Notes under the pieces: generated by a model
Seen by the model: only the letters and a program-made list of their open reading frames with translations
What the model was told of the DNA's origin: nothing
The model's database searches: none
Assembly (NCBI GenBank): GCA_050953425.1
Contig: JBMNMQ010000003.1
Coordinates: forward strand, 372,001-436,000
DNA length: 64,000 bases
Direction: 5' to 3'
DNA from: RUG100 sp050953425
Lineage (GTDB): Bacteria; Bacillota; Clostridia; Peptostreptococcales; Anaerovoracaceae
Translations under genes and position numbers: made by a program
Shown here: positions 18,408-26,752 of the stretch, in pieces
How positions within the stretch are numbered: position 1 is the stretch's first letter
Layout: every line of letters begins with the position of its first letter

Positions 18408-19163
18408 ATGGACAATGTGATTGAAGTATCCCACCTGACCAAGAAATTCAAGGAAAAGACGGCGGTGGACGATCTGTCGTTTACGGTGCGGCAGGGAGAA
18501 ATTCTCGGCCTGCTGGGGCCGAACGGTAGCGGCAAGTCGACCACCATCAACTGCATTCTGGCGCTGCTGACGTTTCAGCGCGGGGACATTCGCGTTTTCG
18601 GAAAAGAAATGATGCCAAGCAGCTATGACCTCAAGGCGCGCATCGGCGTCATCTTCCAGGATGTGGCCGTCTTTGACGAGCTGTCGGTGCAGGACAACAT
18701 CGACTACTTCTGCGGCCTCTATGTCACGAATCGAAAAGTACGGCAGCGCTGCGTGGAGGATGCGCTGCGGTTTACCGGCCTCGAAGAATACCGGAAAATT
18801 TTTCCGAAAAAACTTTCCGGCGGACTGCTGCGCCGTCTCAATATCGCCTGCGGCATTGCCCACCGGCCGCAGCTGCTGTTTGCCGATGAGCCGACGGCGG
18901 CGGTTGATCCGCAGAGCCGCAGCCGGATCCTCGACGGCTTTCGCCGGCTGCGCGACAGCGGCGTGACGATCATATACACCACTCACTACATGGAAGAGGT
19001 GGAGCAGATCTGCGACCGGGTGATCATTCTTGATGCCGGGAAAATTCTTGCGTCCGGCACGATCGGGGAACTGAAGCAGCAGGTGCGGCCGGACGAAGAC
19101 ATAGCCGGTCTGACTTTGAACGACGTATTCCTGGAGCTGACCGGAAAGGAATTGAGAGACTGA
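18408..19163 (+). CDS. ABC-2 type transporter ATP-binding subunit
   Basis: A 251-residue ATPase of an ABC-2 exporter. Visible motifs are Walker A GPNGSGKST, signature LSGGLLRR (Leu where Gln is usual), Walker B LLFADEPTAAVD and the switch His in TTHYMEE. The chosen ATG 18408 has only a modest ribosome site (GAGCGG), but the frame upstream has no better start. Its stop overlaps the ATG of the permease at 19163 (TGATG), and a second permease follows, forming a three-gene operon. The substrate is not evident. Confidence 0.9.
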   Translation: MDNVIEVSHLTKKFKEKTAVDDLSFTVRQGEILGLLGPNGSGKSTTINCILALLTFQRGDIRVFGKEMMPSSYDLKARIGVIFQDVAVFDELSVQDNIDYFCGLYVTNRKVRQRCVEDALRFTGLEEYRKIFPKKLSGGLLRRLNIACGIAHRPQLLFADEPTAAVDPQSRSRILDGFRRLRDSGVTIIYTTHYMEEVEQICDRVIILDAGKILASGTIGELKQQVRPDEDIAGLTLNDVFLELTGKELRD

Positions 19164-20494
19164 TGTTTCGCCATAATTTTCTCTATTCGCTGCGCATCCT
19201 CTTTCGCAATCGCTCCGTGATTTTCTGGATTTTCGCTTTTCCGATCCTCCTCGCGGTCCTCTTTTACATGGCTTTTTCCAATCTGGAGAGCAGCGAAGCG
19301 TTCCAGCCCATCGACATCGCCGTTGTGCGCAGCGCGCATGCGGACATCAAAGAGACGGTGAAGCGCTCCGGCAGCGCGCAGCAGGTTACTTCGCAGGACG
19401 CACCGATCGGCGGGCAGTATGCGGCCGCCGGAAACGGTGCACAGGCAGGCGTGAAGGTGAAGATGACCCGCGGCGCTTCGATCTGGATCTTTGAACATGC
19501 ACTGGCTGAGCTGGGAAAAAAGGACGACAGAGACCGCATCTTCAATATCCGCTATACGACAAAGACCAAAGCCGCCGCCCTGCTGGAGAATGAGGAAATC
19601 GCCGGCTATGTGCTTTCCGGCGTCAAGCCGAAGGTCTGCATCCGCAGCAACGGCGTCGAGCAGACGATTCTCAAGAGCGCCGTCGACGAAATCCTCGTTG
19701 ATGCGGATTTGATTGAAAATGCGTCGGTGCGGCGCATCCGCAGGACAATAACGCGGGCTCTGCGCGCCGGCGAGGCGATGCCGACGACGGCCGAAATCCG
19801 CCGCATCTACCGGCAGACGACGAAAGAAGTTCTGCACAGCGATACCAATATCCGCGACATCACCGAGCGCCATCTCGATTATACGATGTGCGAGTTTTAC
19901 ACTCTGATGGCGATGCTCTGCCTTTACGGCGGCACGGTCGGCCTCGAGGCCATCGGCAAGCACCTGCCCGATCAGGATGCCAGAGGACGGCGCACCGGTG
20001 TCAGCTGCGCCGCTAAATCAACGCTGCTCTTCAGCAGCGCGCTGGCTTCGTGGCTGGTTCAGGCGGCCAGTCTGGCGCTGACCTATGCGTTTACGGTGCT
20101 GGTGCTGAAGATCGACTACGGCGCCGATCCCGCGCGGCTCCTGCTGCTGACCGCGGTCGGTTCGCTGGCCGGGCTGGCCTTCGGCGCTGCGGTCGGCTGT
20201 CTGCTCAAGATGAAGAACAGCATCAAGGACAGCCTGGTCGTTCTCCTGACGATGGCCGGCTGCTTTTTCGCCGGCATGATGGGGCCGAACCTGAAATATA
20301 TGTTTGACCAGCAGGTACCGCTGCTGAATCGGCTGAACCCGGCCGCCATGATTACCGACGGCTATTATTCGCTCTACTGCTGCACCGGTTTTGCGCGCTA
20401 TAACCGCGATCTGTTCAGCCTGCTGCTGTTTGCGGCCGTCATGCTGGCACTCGCCGTGTTCGGTCTGAGGAGGCAGAGATATGACAGTGTTTAA
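19163..20494 (+). CDS. ABC-2 transporter permease 1
   Basis: A 443-residue membrane protein with one helix near the N-terminus (VIFWIFAFPILLAVLFYMAF), a large soluble loop of about 200 residues, then a cluster of about five helices. This is the ABC-2 permease topology. It begins inside the stop codon of the ATPase gene and overlaps the next permease by 14 bases, so the three subunits are translationally coupled. Confidence 0.85.
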   Translation: MFRHNFLYSLRILFRNRSVIFWIFAFPILLAVLFYMAFSNLESSEAFQPIDIAVVRSAHADIKETVKRSGSAQQVTSQDAPIGGQYAAAGNGAQAGVKVKMTRGASIWIFEHALAELGKKDDRDRIFNIRYTTKTKAAALLENEEIAGYVLSGVKPKVCIRSNGVEQTILKSAVDEILVDADLIENASVRRIRRTITRALRAGEAMPTTAEIRRIYRQTTKEVLHSDTNIRDITERHLDYTMCEFYTLMAMLCLYGGTVGLEAIGKHLPDQDARGRRTGVSCAAKSTLLFSSALASWLVQAASLALTYAFTVLVLKIDYGADPARLLLLTAVGSLAGLAFGAAVGCLLKMKNSIKDSLVVLLTMAGCFFAGMMGPNLKYMFDQQVPLLNRLNPAAMITDGYYSLYCCTGFARYNRDLFSLLLFAAVMLALAVFGLRRQRYDSV

Positions 20495-21635
20495 AGCGTA
20501 TCGGAATATTCTCTGGCGCTATCGCTTTGTGATCCTCGGCGTCACCGTGCTGCTGCTGTTCTTCGGCGCTGTGAACGCCCGCAGCGACAACGGCGCGTCC
20601 GCGTTCATCCGCACCAAACCGGAGATCTGCATCGTCAACCACGATCAGGGCTCGGCGATCACCGGCGAACTGACCGATTACCTCGGCCGCACCTGTACCG
20701 TGAAGACGCCGTCCGGCGGGGCGCAGGGGCGCAGCGACGCGCTCTTTTACCGCGACATCAGCTGCATTGTCGAGATTCCGGAGCATTACGGCGACGATCT
20801 CCTCGCCGGCCGCACTCCCGAACTGCGCATTCGCTGCATCGACAGTTCCTACGGCAGCCTCGCACAGATGCTGCTGAAGCGCTGCGTGCGGGCGATCAAA
20901 ACCAGCGCCGCGGATTCGCACAACGAGAAAGTGGTGCTGCGCCGGGTGCGCCATTCTCTGCGGCGCACGTCGACGGTGCAGCTCACGCGCAGGGAAAAAC
21001 TCGATGCCGACCGCCTGTCGAGGGCGGCGGGGTATTTCAGCTTTGCCAGCTACGCCTTCCTCTGCGGCGAGATCTACGTGATCGGCATCATCCTCTTTAT
21101 TTTCAACGAGGAGAAGATCCGCCGCCGGACGGTCATCAGCCCGGTGAGAGTTCGCCGTCTCTATCGCCGCCTGCTGCTCTGCAGCAGCCTTTTCGCCCTG
21201 GTGCTGTGGGGACTCTACACGGGCATGGCGGTGCTCCTCTACCATGACGTGATGAGCACCTTCCACGGGCTGCTGTTTGCGCTCAACGCGCTGCTCTTCG
21301 CGCTTTGCGCGCTGACGCTGGCCGTGCTGGTCGGCCGCGTCGCCGGCAGCCGCAGCGCGATCAACGGCCTGATGAACATCATCGCTCTGGGTTCGAGTTT
21401 TCTCTGCGGTGCGTTCGTGCCGCCGGAGATGCTGCCGAACAAGGTGGTGCAGGCGGCCCACGCGCTGCCTTCCTACTGGTTCATCCGCGGCAACGATCTG
21501 ATTGCCGGTCTTGAGGGCAGCGAAGTTCCCGCCGAACTGATTCACGACATGCTCTTTGTCGCCGCATTTCTTCTGCTGTTCTTTGTCCTCTCGCAGATTC
21601 TCGCCGCCGCGTCCGAGCGCGGCCGGGCGCAGTAA
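20481..21635 (+). CDS. ABC-2 transporter permease 2
   Basis: A 384-residue ABC-2 permease with an N-terminal helix (FVILGVTVLLLFFGAV), an extracytoplasmic domain and about five C-terminal helices. It starts at ATG 20481 after AGGAGG, within the end of permease 1. It probably forms a heterodimeric channel with that protein. Confidence 0.85.
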   Translation: MTVFKAYRNILWRYRFVILGVTVLLLFFGAVNARSDNGASAFIRTKPEICIVNHDQGSAITGELTDYLGRTCTVKTPSGGAQGRSDALFYRDISCIVEIPEHYGDDLLAGRTPELRIRCIDSSYGSLAQMLLKRCVRAIKTSAADSHNEKVVLRRVRHSLRRTSTVQLTRREKLDADRLSRAAGYFSFASYAFLCGEIYVIGIILFIFNEEKIRRRTVISPVRVRRLYRRLLLCSSLFALVLWGLYTGMAVLLYHDVMSTFHGLLFALNALLFALCALTLAVLVGRVAGSRSAINGLMNIIALGSSFLCGAFVPPEMLPNKVVQAAHALPSYWFIRGNDLIAGLEGSEVPAELIHDMLFVAAFLLLFFVLSQILAAASERGRAQ

Positions 21636-21751
21636 CCGACCGGATGCAGCGGGTCGCTGAGCGTAATACGGGTCAGATGCAGTCATCGATCGGACGCTGC
21701 AGACGACCGGGTGCAGCAATCGATCGGCATGTCATGCTCGCTTTTGTGAAC

Positions 21752-21837
21752 TCTGTGTGAAACTTTGAATTCTGCGTGAAACTTTGATGAGATTTGTCCC
21801 GTTTTAGTTGCGAGGGGACAGTTTTCGGGTATATGAT
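21752..21837 (+). promoter_or_regulatory. Promoter with upstream direct repeats
   Basis: TTGCGA (21808-21813) and TATGAT (21832-21837) are 18 bases apart. Just upstream, TCTGNGTGAAACTTTGA occurs twice (21752-21768 and 21771-21787) with a 19-base period and could bind an activator. It serves the secreted protein gene at 21889. Confidence 0.5.
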
Positions 21838-21888
21838 AGCACAGAAATTTTGCAGAACACGTGAGCTATTAAAGGTGAATGGTGAGAT

Positions 21889-23733
21889 ATGCAGAAGCAT
21901 AGTTCCCTGCATCAAAAGATGAAAAAAACAGCCTGCCTGCTGCTGGCGGCTGTTCTTTGCGTGCCGGCGGTGCTGTATCCCGCAGGTGATGCGACAGCTG
22001 CCGCGGAGCAGAGCGGTGCTGAGCCCGCGCCGGCAGAGACGGCGGGCGCCGGCATCGCTGCTGCAAGTCAGCCGGGCGCTGCGGGCAGCGGCACGACGAC
22101 AGACGTCACGAAGACGACAGACGTCACGAAAGCCGATGATATGACAACGGACGGCACACAGCCGGGTGTGGATAACGGCACGGTGACGAATGGCACAGCG
22201 ACGGACAGCACAGCGACGGACAGCACAGCGACGGACAGCACAGCGACGGACGGGACGCAGCCGGGCGCGGACGGGGAGCAGCCGGGCGCGGACGCCGGCA
22301 CAGCGGCCGCTTCCGGCACGCAGAGCGCTGCGGACACCGTCAAAAGACGCCCTGTGCCGCAGCGCCGTGCGCGTATTCTCCGCTGCAAAAATATGAAGAG
22401 CGGCATCTTTCTGCAATGGCGACGTGTCTCCGGCATGCACGGCTATATCATCTACCGCAAGGGAAAGGAGACCGCCGACTGGAAGGCTGTCAGGACCGTG
22501 ACGCCGTCCTCCTATGTCAGCTGGACCGATCGGACGGCCAGGGGCGGCAAAACCTATCGGTATGCTGTCGCCGCATTCAAATGGAAGAAGGCGTCTGCCG
22601 CGAAGGTGTCGAAGGATTTCCTCAAGGAAACCCCGATTCAGCGCCTGTCCGTACCCGGCGGCCTGAAGGTGAGCCGGGGAAAGGGCCGGACGCTGAAGGT
22701 GCGCTGGAACGCCGTGAAAGGCGCGGACGGCTATCGTCTGCAGTATGCCAAAAATCGTCTGTTTATCGGCAGCGTAAAGACGAAGACCGTGAAAGCCGCG
22801 GCGCAATCCTGCACGCTGCGCAGCCGCTCCGCCCGCTATGTGCGGGTCTGCGCGGTCGCTTCCTCCGAGAAGGAAGCGTCCGGCGGCGCGACCGTGCCGG
22901 CTTCCACCGGCGACTATGCGGTCCGCCTGCCTTCTTCCACGACCACCGGCGTCACCTATCTGCGCGGGCGGCACAGCCGCAGCGCGCTCAATCTGCGCAC
23001 TGCCGCCGGCCAGAAGATGTGGGGATTTGACACGACCCAGGGCGCCTGCCTGCACGGCCGCTGGCTCTACACGATTCTCTGGCAGAAATCCCGTCAAAAA
23101 GGACGCTATGCCAAAATTGTCAAATGGAATTTCAAGACGCGCAGAAAAGCCGCGGTTTCCCGGCCGCTGAAGCTGTATCACGGCAACAGCATGACCTATA
23201 ACTCCAGAACCGGAAAACTGGTGGTCTGCCGGTGTGCCGGCTCGAGGACGATACTGACCATCGTCAACCCGCGGACGCTGCGCGTGCAGAAGAACGTCAA
23301 GGTGCGGCTGACTTCGCGCTGCGACGGGGTCAGCGATTCGCTGATCAAGAAATATCGCGGCATTTCGTCGATCGCCTACTGTGCGAAGAAGAACTGCTAC
23401 ATCGCAATGATGCGTTCCTCCAATTATCTGCTGGTGCTCGACAGTTCGCTGCGGCCGGTGCGGACAATTTACGTCAGGGTGCCGACCGGTCATATGCGGC
23501 AGAATATCAGCTGCTGCGGCGACTACATCGTGATAGTGATGAGCTATGACAATCTGCTGGTGCAGTGCGACTGGAACGGCACGGTGCTCTCGCGCGTCCG
23601 CCTGCGCGGCGGCCATGAGCTGGAGAGCGTGGTCTGCTCCGGCAGCAGAGTCTACGGCACTGCTTATCAGTCCTACCTGAAGAAACGGCGGTTTATGCGT
23701 GCCGGTCGGCTCTACCGCATCAACACTCTGTGA
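21889..23733 (+). CDS. Secreted protein with FnIII-like domains
   Basis: A 614-residue exported protein of unknown role. A signal peptide (hydrophobic stretch ACLLLAAVLCVPAVLYPAG) is followed by a Thr/Asp/Ala/Gly-rich linker (about 45-145) with four copies of TATDS. Two fibronectin-III-like domains then appear (FLQWRRVSGMHGYIIYRK and LKVRWNAVKGADGYRLQYAK). The remaining about 280 residues have repeated beta-strand patterns and could be a propeller or sugar-binding module. The ATG is preceded by AAGGTG and GGTGAG. No catalytic motif was recognised. It probably acts at the cell surface. Confidence 0.75.
   Translation: MQKHSSLHQKMKKTACLLLAAVLCVPAVLYPAGDATAAAEQSGAEPAPAETAGAGIAAASQPGAAGSGTTTDVTKTTDVTKADDMTTDGTQPGVDNGTVTNGTATDSTATDSTATDSTATDGTQPGADGEQPGADAGTAAASGTQSAADTVKRRPVPQRRARILRCKNMKSGIFLQWRRVSGMHGYIIYRKGKETADWKAVRTVTPSSYVSWTDRTARGGKTYRYAVAAFKWKKASAAKVSKDFLKETPIQRLSVPGGLKVSRGKGRTLKVRWNAVKGADGYRLQYAKNRLFIGSVKTKTVKAAAQSCTLRSRSARYVRVCAVASSEKEASGGATVPASTGDYAVRLPSSTTTGVTYLRGRHSRSALNLRTAAGQKMWGFDTTQGACLHGRWLYTILWQKSRQKGRYAKIVKWNFKTRRKAAVSRPLKLYHGNSMTYNSRTGKLVVCRCAGSRTILTIVNPRTLRVQKNVKVRLTSRCDGVSDSLIKKYRGISSIAYCAKKNCYIAMMRSSNYLLVLDSSLRPVRTIYVRVPTGHMRQNISCCGDYIVIVMSYDNLLVQCDWNGTVLSRVRLRGGHELESVVCSGSRVYGTAYQSYLKKRRFMRAGRLYRINTL
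22195..22251 (+). repeat. 15-bp coding tandem repeat
   Basis: ACAGCGACGGACAGC is repeated four times (last copy incomplete) in frame and encodes TATDS units in the linker of the secreted protein. It is a likely site of copy-number change. Confidence 0.85.
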
Positions 23734-24104
23734 GCGGCGCCCTGAGAGCGGGCAGGCCGTTTTTGCTGCTGGAACACGGCGGCAAAACCGAGGTTTCCGT
23801 CTTCTGCGAACAGCATCAGATCCGGCCGCAGGTCTGCTTTACGACATGGGACGACTACGCCATCATGTCGATGGCCGAGAGCGGACAGGGTATCGGGATT
23901 CTGCCGTCCCTGATTCTGCGGCGAGTACCGTATCAAATCGCCGTTCGGCCGCTGACCGTGCCGGCTTATCGCGAAATCGGCATTGCACTGAAGGATCGCC
24001 GTACGGCGTCGCAGGCGATGAAGGAGTTTCTTCGCTATCTGGAGCATTTTGAACCGAATACGCGTGTCGGTTCAAAACCCTGCCCGGGCGGACAGGGTAA
24101 ATGA
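23730..24104 (+). pseudogene. Truncated LysR regulator (C-terminal fragment)
   Basis: This frame encodes about 110 residues that match the second half of a LysR substrate-binding domain: PFLLLEHGG, FTTWDDYAIMSMAESGQGIGILPSLIL, PYQIAVRPL and IGIALKDRRTASQAMKEFLRYL. The winged-helix DNA-binding half and the first half of the sensor domain are missing. The fragment begins exactly at the stop of the secreted-protein gene, with no ribosome site. It is best read as the remnant of a regulator whose 5' part was lost by rearrangement. Confidence 0.8.
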
Positions 24105-24191
24105 GGCGGGCATCGGCCGCAAGCCGCATAACCGTTCGGTGCGGCGCGCCGGATCGCTGTTCGGAGACGGTGCGCGGCGTGACCGGCCGCG

Positions 24192-24722
24192 CTATTTGAT
24201 CAGATAGGCGTCGACGATTTCGCCGATGTAGGTGATATGTACGTCCCGGTTGGCGCCGCAGTTTTCACCGGGCACGTTCTGCGGGTAAAAGTCCATCACC
24301 TGCGGCGGATATTTCTGCAGATCCTGTTTTTCGCGGTAGAGGACGCGGCATTCCAGCGTCAGCGGATACTGGCGGATGCCGGGCACGCCGTTGGTGCGGG
24401 CTTCTTCCAGCTCGAGGCCGGCTTTCTTTACCTTGTCGATGTCACGACCGCTCGCGGTACCGCAGATTTTAGTGATCCGCGCATCGGCCCCCTGCAGCGG
24501 GACGCTGATGGTGAAAGCGGGGTTGGCGTCGATCTGGCAGCGGGTCCAGCGTCCCTCGCGGACATAGACGGTGAAGACGGGCAGGCTCCAGTTGATGCCC
24601 AGACCGCCCCAGCCGATGACCATCGTGTCGAAGGTGTCGGCTTTGGAATTGAGCAGGATGCCGTGCGGCAGGGCCTGCATGATGGTGCTGGCGTATTCCT
24701 GCAGTTTGATGCTGGTTTTCAT
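24192..24722 (-). CDS. Flavin reductase family protein (flavoredoxin-like)
   Basis: A 176-residue FMN-binding split-barrel protein of the flavin reductase-like family. The cofactor-binding region includes NSKADTFDTMVIGWGGLGINWSLPVFTVYVREGRWT and the FTISVPL strand. Flavoredoxins carry electrons or reduce flavin in anaerobes. The ATG at 24722 follows AAAGGAG. A minus-strand TATAAT lies at 24796-24791. The gene stands alone, convergent with the LysR remnant. Confidence 0.85.
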   Translation of the reverse strand: MKTSIKLQEYASTIMQALPHGILLNSKADTFDTMVIGWGGLGINWSLPVFTVYVREGRWTRCQIDANPAFTISVPLQGADARITKICGTASGRDIDKVKKAGLELEEARTNGVPGIRQYPLTLECRVLYREKQDLQKYPPQVMDFYPQNVPGENCGANRDVHITYIGEIVDAYLIK

Positions 24723-24782
24723 CAGCTGTTCTCCTTTCTTTTCACTGCGCTGACTGCGGCAGTGCTCCATGAGTGCTGGCAA

Positions 24783-25243
24783 TTTGATAAATTATAGCAC
24801 ATATATCGCGGGAAACAGAACCCTGCGCAGCCGGAAAGAGACGGCCGGCAGGAAATGAAGGGAGTCTGCTGCCGATCCTCGTTTTCGGTCTGCTGACAAC
24901 TTCACCGCGGTTCGTCTTCGGTGTCGACGCCGCACCGGCGGCACTGGCCGGCAGTGCTCTGGCCGCACTGGGCGTGACGGCGCAGTCTCCGGAAGCGATG
25001 CGCGTGGTGCCGGTCCTGACCTTGCTGACAGCCTGCTGGCTGCGAATCATTTCGCGATGAGGCATGAAGACCGCAGCGACAATAACCGTGAACTGCCGGC
25101 TTACGCCTGCGGCTGGAGCGAAGTGGACGAGAACAATTTCCTCGACCTGGCGGACGACAGCGACGGCAGCAAGGATCCGTCGGATTCACCCGGGAGCTGT
25201 GACGTCTGAGAAGGTACTGCGGCACCCGCCGGGCAGCGCTTTG
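24783..25243. other. Intergenic region with decayed coding sequence
   Basis: About 460 bases. One plus-strand frame (about 24850-25058) reads as a hydrophobic segment (LLPILVFGLLTTSPRF and VVPVLTLLTACWLRI), like part of a membrane transporter. A second frame (ATG 25056 to TGA 25207) is acidic and open for 50 codons. Neither has a ribosome site. They look like debris of lost genes, but this is uncertain. Confidence 0.3.
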
Positions 25244-25969
25244 TCAGCGCGCCGGCGAGACGGGGTAATAGGGACAGCGCTCTTTTATGCACTCCTTATT
25301 GCGCGCCGAATATTCGCAGATGACGTCCTCTGTCGGCATGGCGATGCCGAGCTGTTCGCTGCTGAATTGTACGGCAGCGTGAATCGCCAGACGGCTGTCC
25401 CTCTTGCAGCAGCGCGGACCGCCGACGGCGGCAATGCGTGCGAGACAGTCGGAAGTCAGCTGCAGCGGCAGGTGCCAGACATCGGCTTGCAGCGGATTGG
25501 ACTGCAGAACAATGCTGGCAAAGATGCCGGCTCCGGCCGCCGCACCGCAGACGCCGAGCGCGCCGCAGCTGCCGCCGGGCACCTGTCTGCCGCGGCGGAT
25601 TGCTTCGTTCAGTGCCGCCGGCAGGTCATCGAGTCGGCCGCCGCTGCCGGCATAGCAGGTGAGCAGGACACAGGGGACGATGGCATGGTGCTCCGGGCCG
25701 TGCATGTGCACCTGCGGCAGGCGCGCGACTTCCTCGAACAGCCGGACGGGATCGGTTTCCGTCGACTGCAGCAGATACTGCGGCAGGCAGGACAGCACCG
25801 CCTGCGCATGGCAGCTGTCACAGACAAAATGTCCTTCGCGGCAGGTCACCGTGGTGAGAAACTGCCGGTGGCAGATACTGCATTCCCGCCGCTGCGGTTT
25901 CTGGTCATAGACGAGGGGAGCATGGCAGATCAGGCAGTCGTCGATGTTCTTTTCGAGTTCTTTCGTCAT
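25244..25969 (-). CDS. DUF5714 cysteine-rich protein
   Basis: A 241-residue protein matching my memory of the DUF5714 family. The N-terminus has zinc-ribbon-like cysteines (CLICHAPL, CSICHRQF) and CREGHFVCDSCH. The middle has HGPEHHAIVPCVLLTCY, and further conserved Gly/Cys patches follow (GGSCGALGVCGAAAGAGIF, RCCKRDS), ending in CIKERCPYY. The family occurs mainly in anaerobes and is sometimes linked to methyltransferases; its reaction is not established. The start at 25969 has a textbook AGGAGG. The gene is monocistronic. Confidence 0.75.
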   Translation of the reverse strand: MTKELEKNIDDCLICHAPLVYDQKPQRRECSICHRQFLTTVTCREGHFVCDSCHAQAVLSCLPQYLLQSTETDPVRLFEEVARLPQVHMHGPEHHAIVPCVLLTCYAGSGGRLDDLPAALNEAIRRGRQVPGGSCGALGVCGAAAGAGIFASIVLQSNPLQADVWHLPLQLTSDCLARIAAVGGPRCCKRDSRLAIHAAVQFSSEQLGIAMPTEDVICEYSARNKECIKERCPYYPVSPAR

Positions 25970-26342
25970 CTTTATACCTCCTGCGGATCACGCTGACATC
26001 TGCGATGCGCGGTGTTCGGGCGCGCGGCCGGTCTGCGGCGCGGCGTCCCGATGCACGGGCAGATGCAGAGGACGTGTTTATCATAACATGTGAAAAATAG
26101 CGGAACAAGAAAAATGCGTATACATCCGCTTCGCTTTTCGAGCGTTCTCCGGGTCCATGGATTCACCCTCACGTATAAGTATTCGCCGCGCCGGTTTGAG
26201 TGCGCTCTCCGAGTTCGCGGTCCTGTCCCGGATCCCGACGCCGCTCCTGTGGCATAATAGAACGAAAAAACGGGGCGGTTGTCTGTGCGGAGGATACGGC
26301 ACCTGCTCCGGGCATCGCTGACAACGCGGAAAGGAGCAGACG
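25970..26342. other. Divergent intergenic region
   Basis: About 370 bases between the DUF5714 gene and the small gene at 26343. No gene was found. CATAAT near 26252 may be the -10 box for the small gene. Confidence 0.3.
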
Positions 26343-26498
26343 ATGGAGAAAAAAGAAGTACAGGAGCAGGTCAAAAAGATGATGGAAGCGGATTCCTGCT
26401 GTCAGGAATCAAAGGATGCCTGCCAGAAATATCTGGACGCTGCCGGCACGGCCGGCGGCGCGATCCTCGACAACCGCGGCGCGCTGCCCGGTGAATAA
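26343..26498 (+). CDS. 51-residue small protein
   Basis: A short gene with an ideal ribosome site (GAAAGGAG) before ATG 26343 and a strong terminator 27 bases after its stop. The product starts with a charged helix (MEKKEVQEQVKKMMEAD), then CCQESKDACQKY and a Gly/Ala-rich tail. No family was recognised. The isolated transcription unit with its own terminator is good evidence of a real gene. Confidence 0.6.
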   Translation: MEKKEVQEQVKKMMEADSCCQESKDACQKYLDAAGTAGGAILDNRGALPGE

Positions 26499-26525
26499 AC
26501 GCGGACGGCCGGCAGCGACAGCGCC

Positions 26526-26565
26526 GGCATGCCCGGGGCGTCCCGGGCATGCCGCGCGCTTTCTT
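26526..26565 (+). terminator. Intrinsic terminator of the small gene
   Basis: A perfect 12-bp stem (GGCATGCCCGGG, 26526-26537, with its complement 26542-26553) and a GCGT loop, followed by a T-rich stretch (CTTTCTTATT). Confidence 0.75.
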
Positions 26566-26752
26566 ATTCTGCGCGTTTCTGCCGCGCAGGAAACATTCAG
26601 GCAAATTTTCCTTTAATCAGGAAGATTCGTTTGCCCCGGCGCAGCGACCGTGATAAGATGCATGGTTAGAAAAAGGAATGTGAAGTACACTGACCGAAGA
26701 TTTCCATTTCATTTGCTTTGGACTCTCTGTGAAGAAGAAAGAAGGGACAGTC

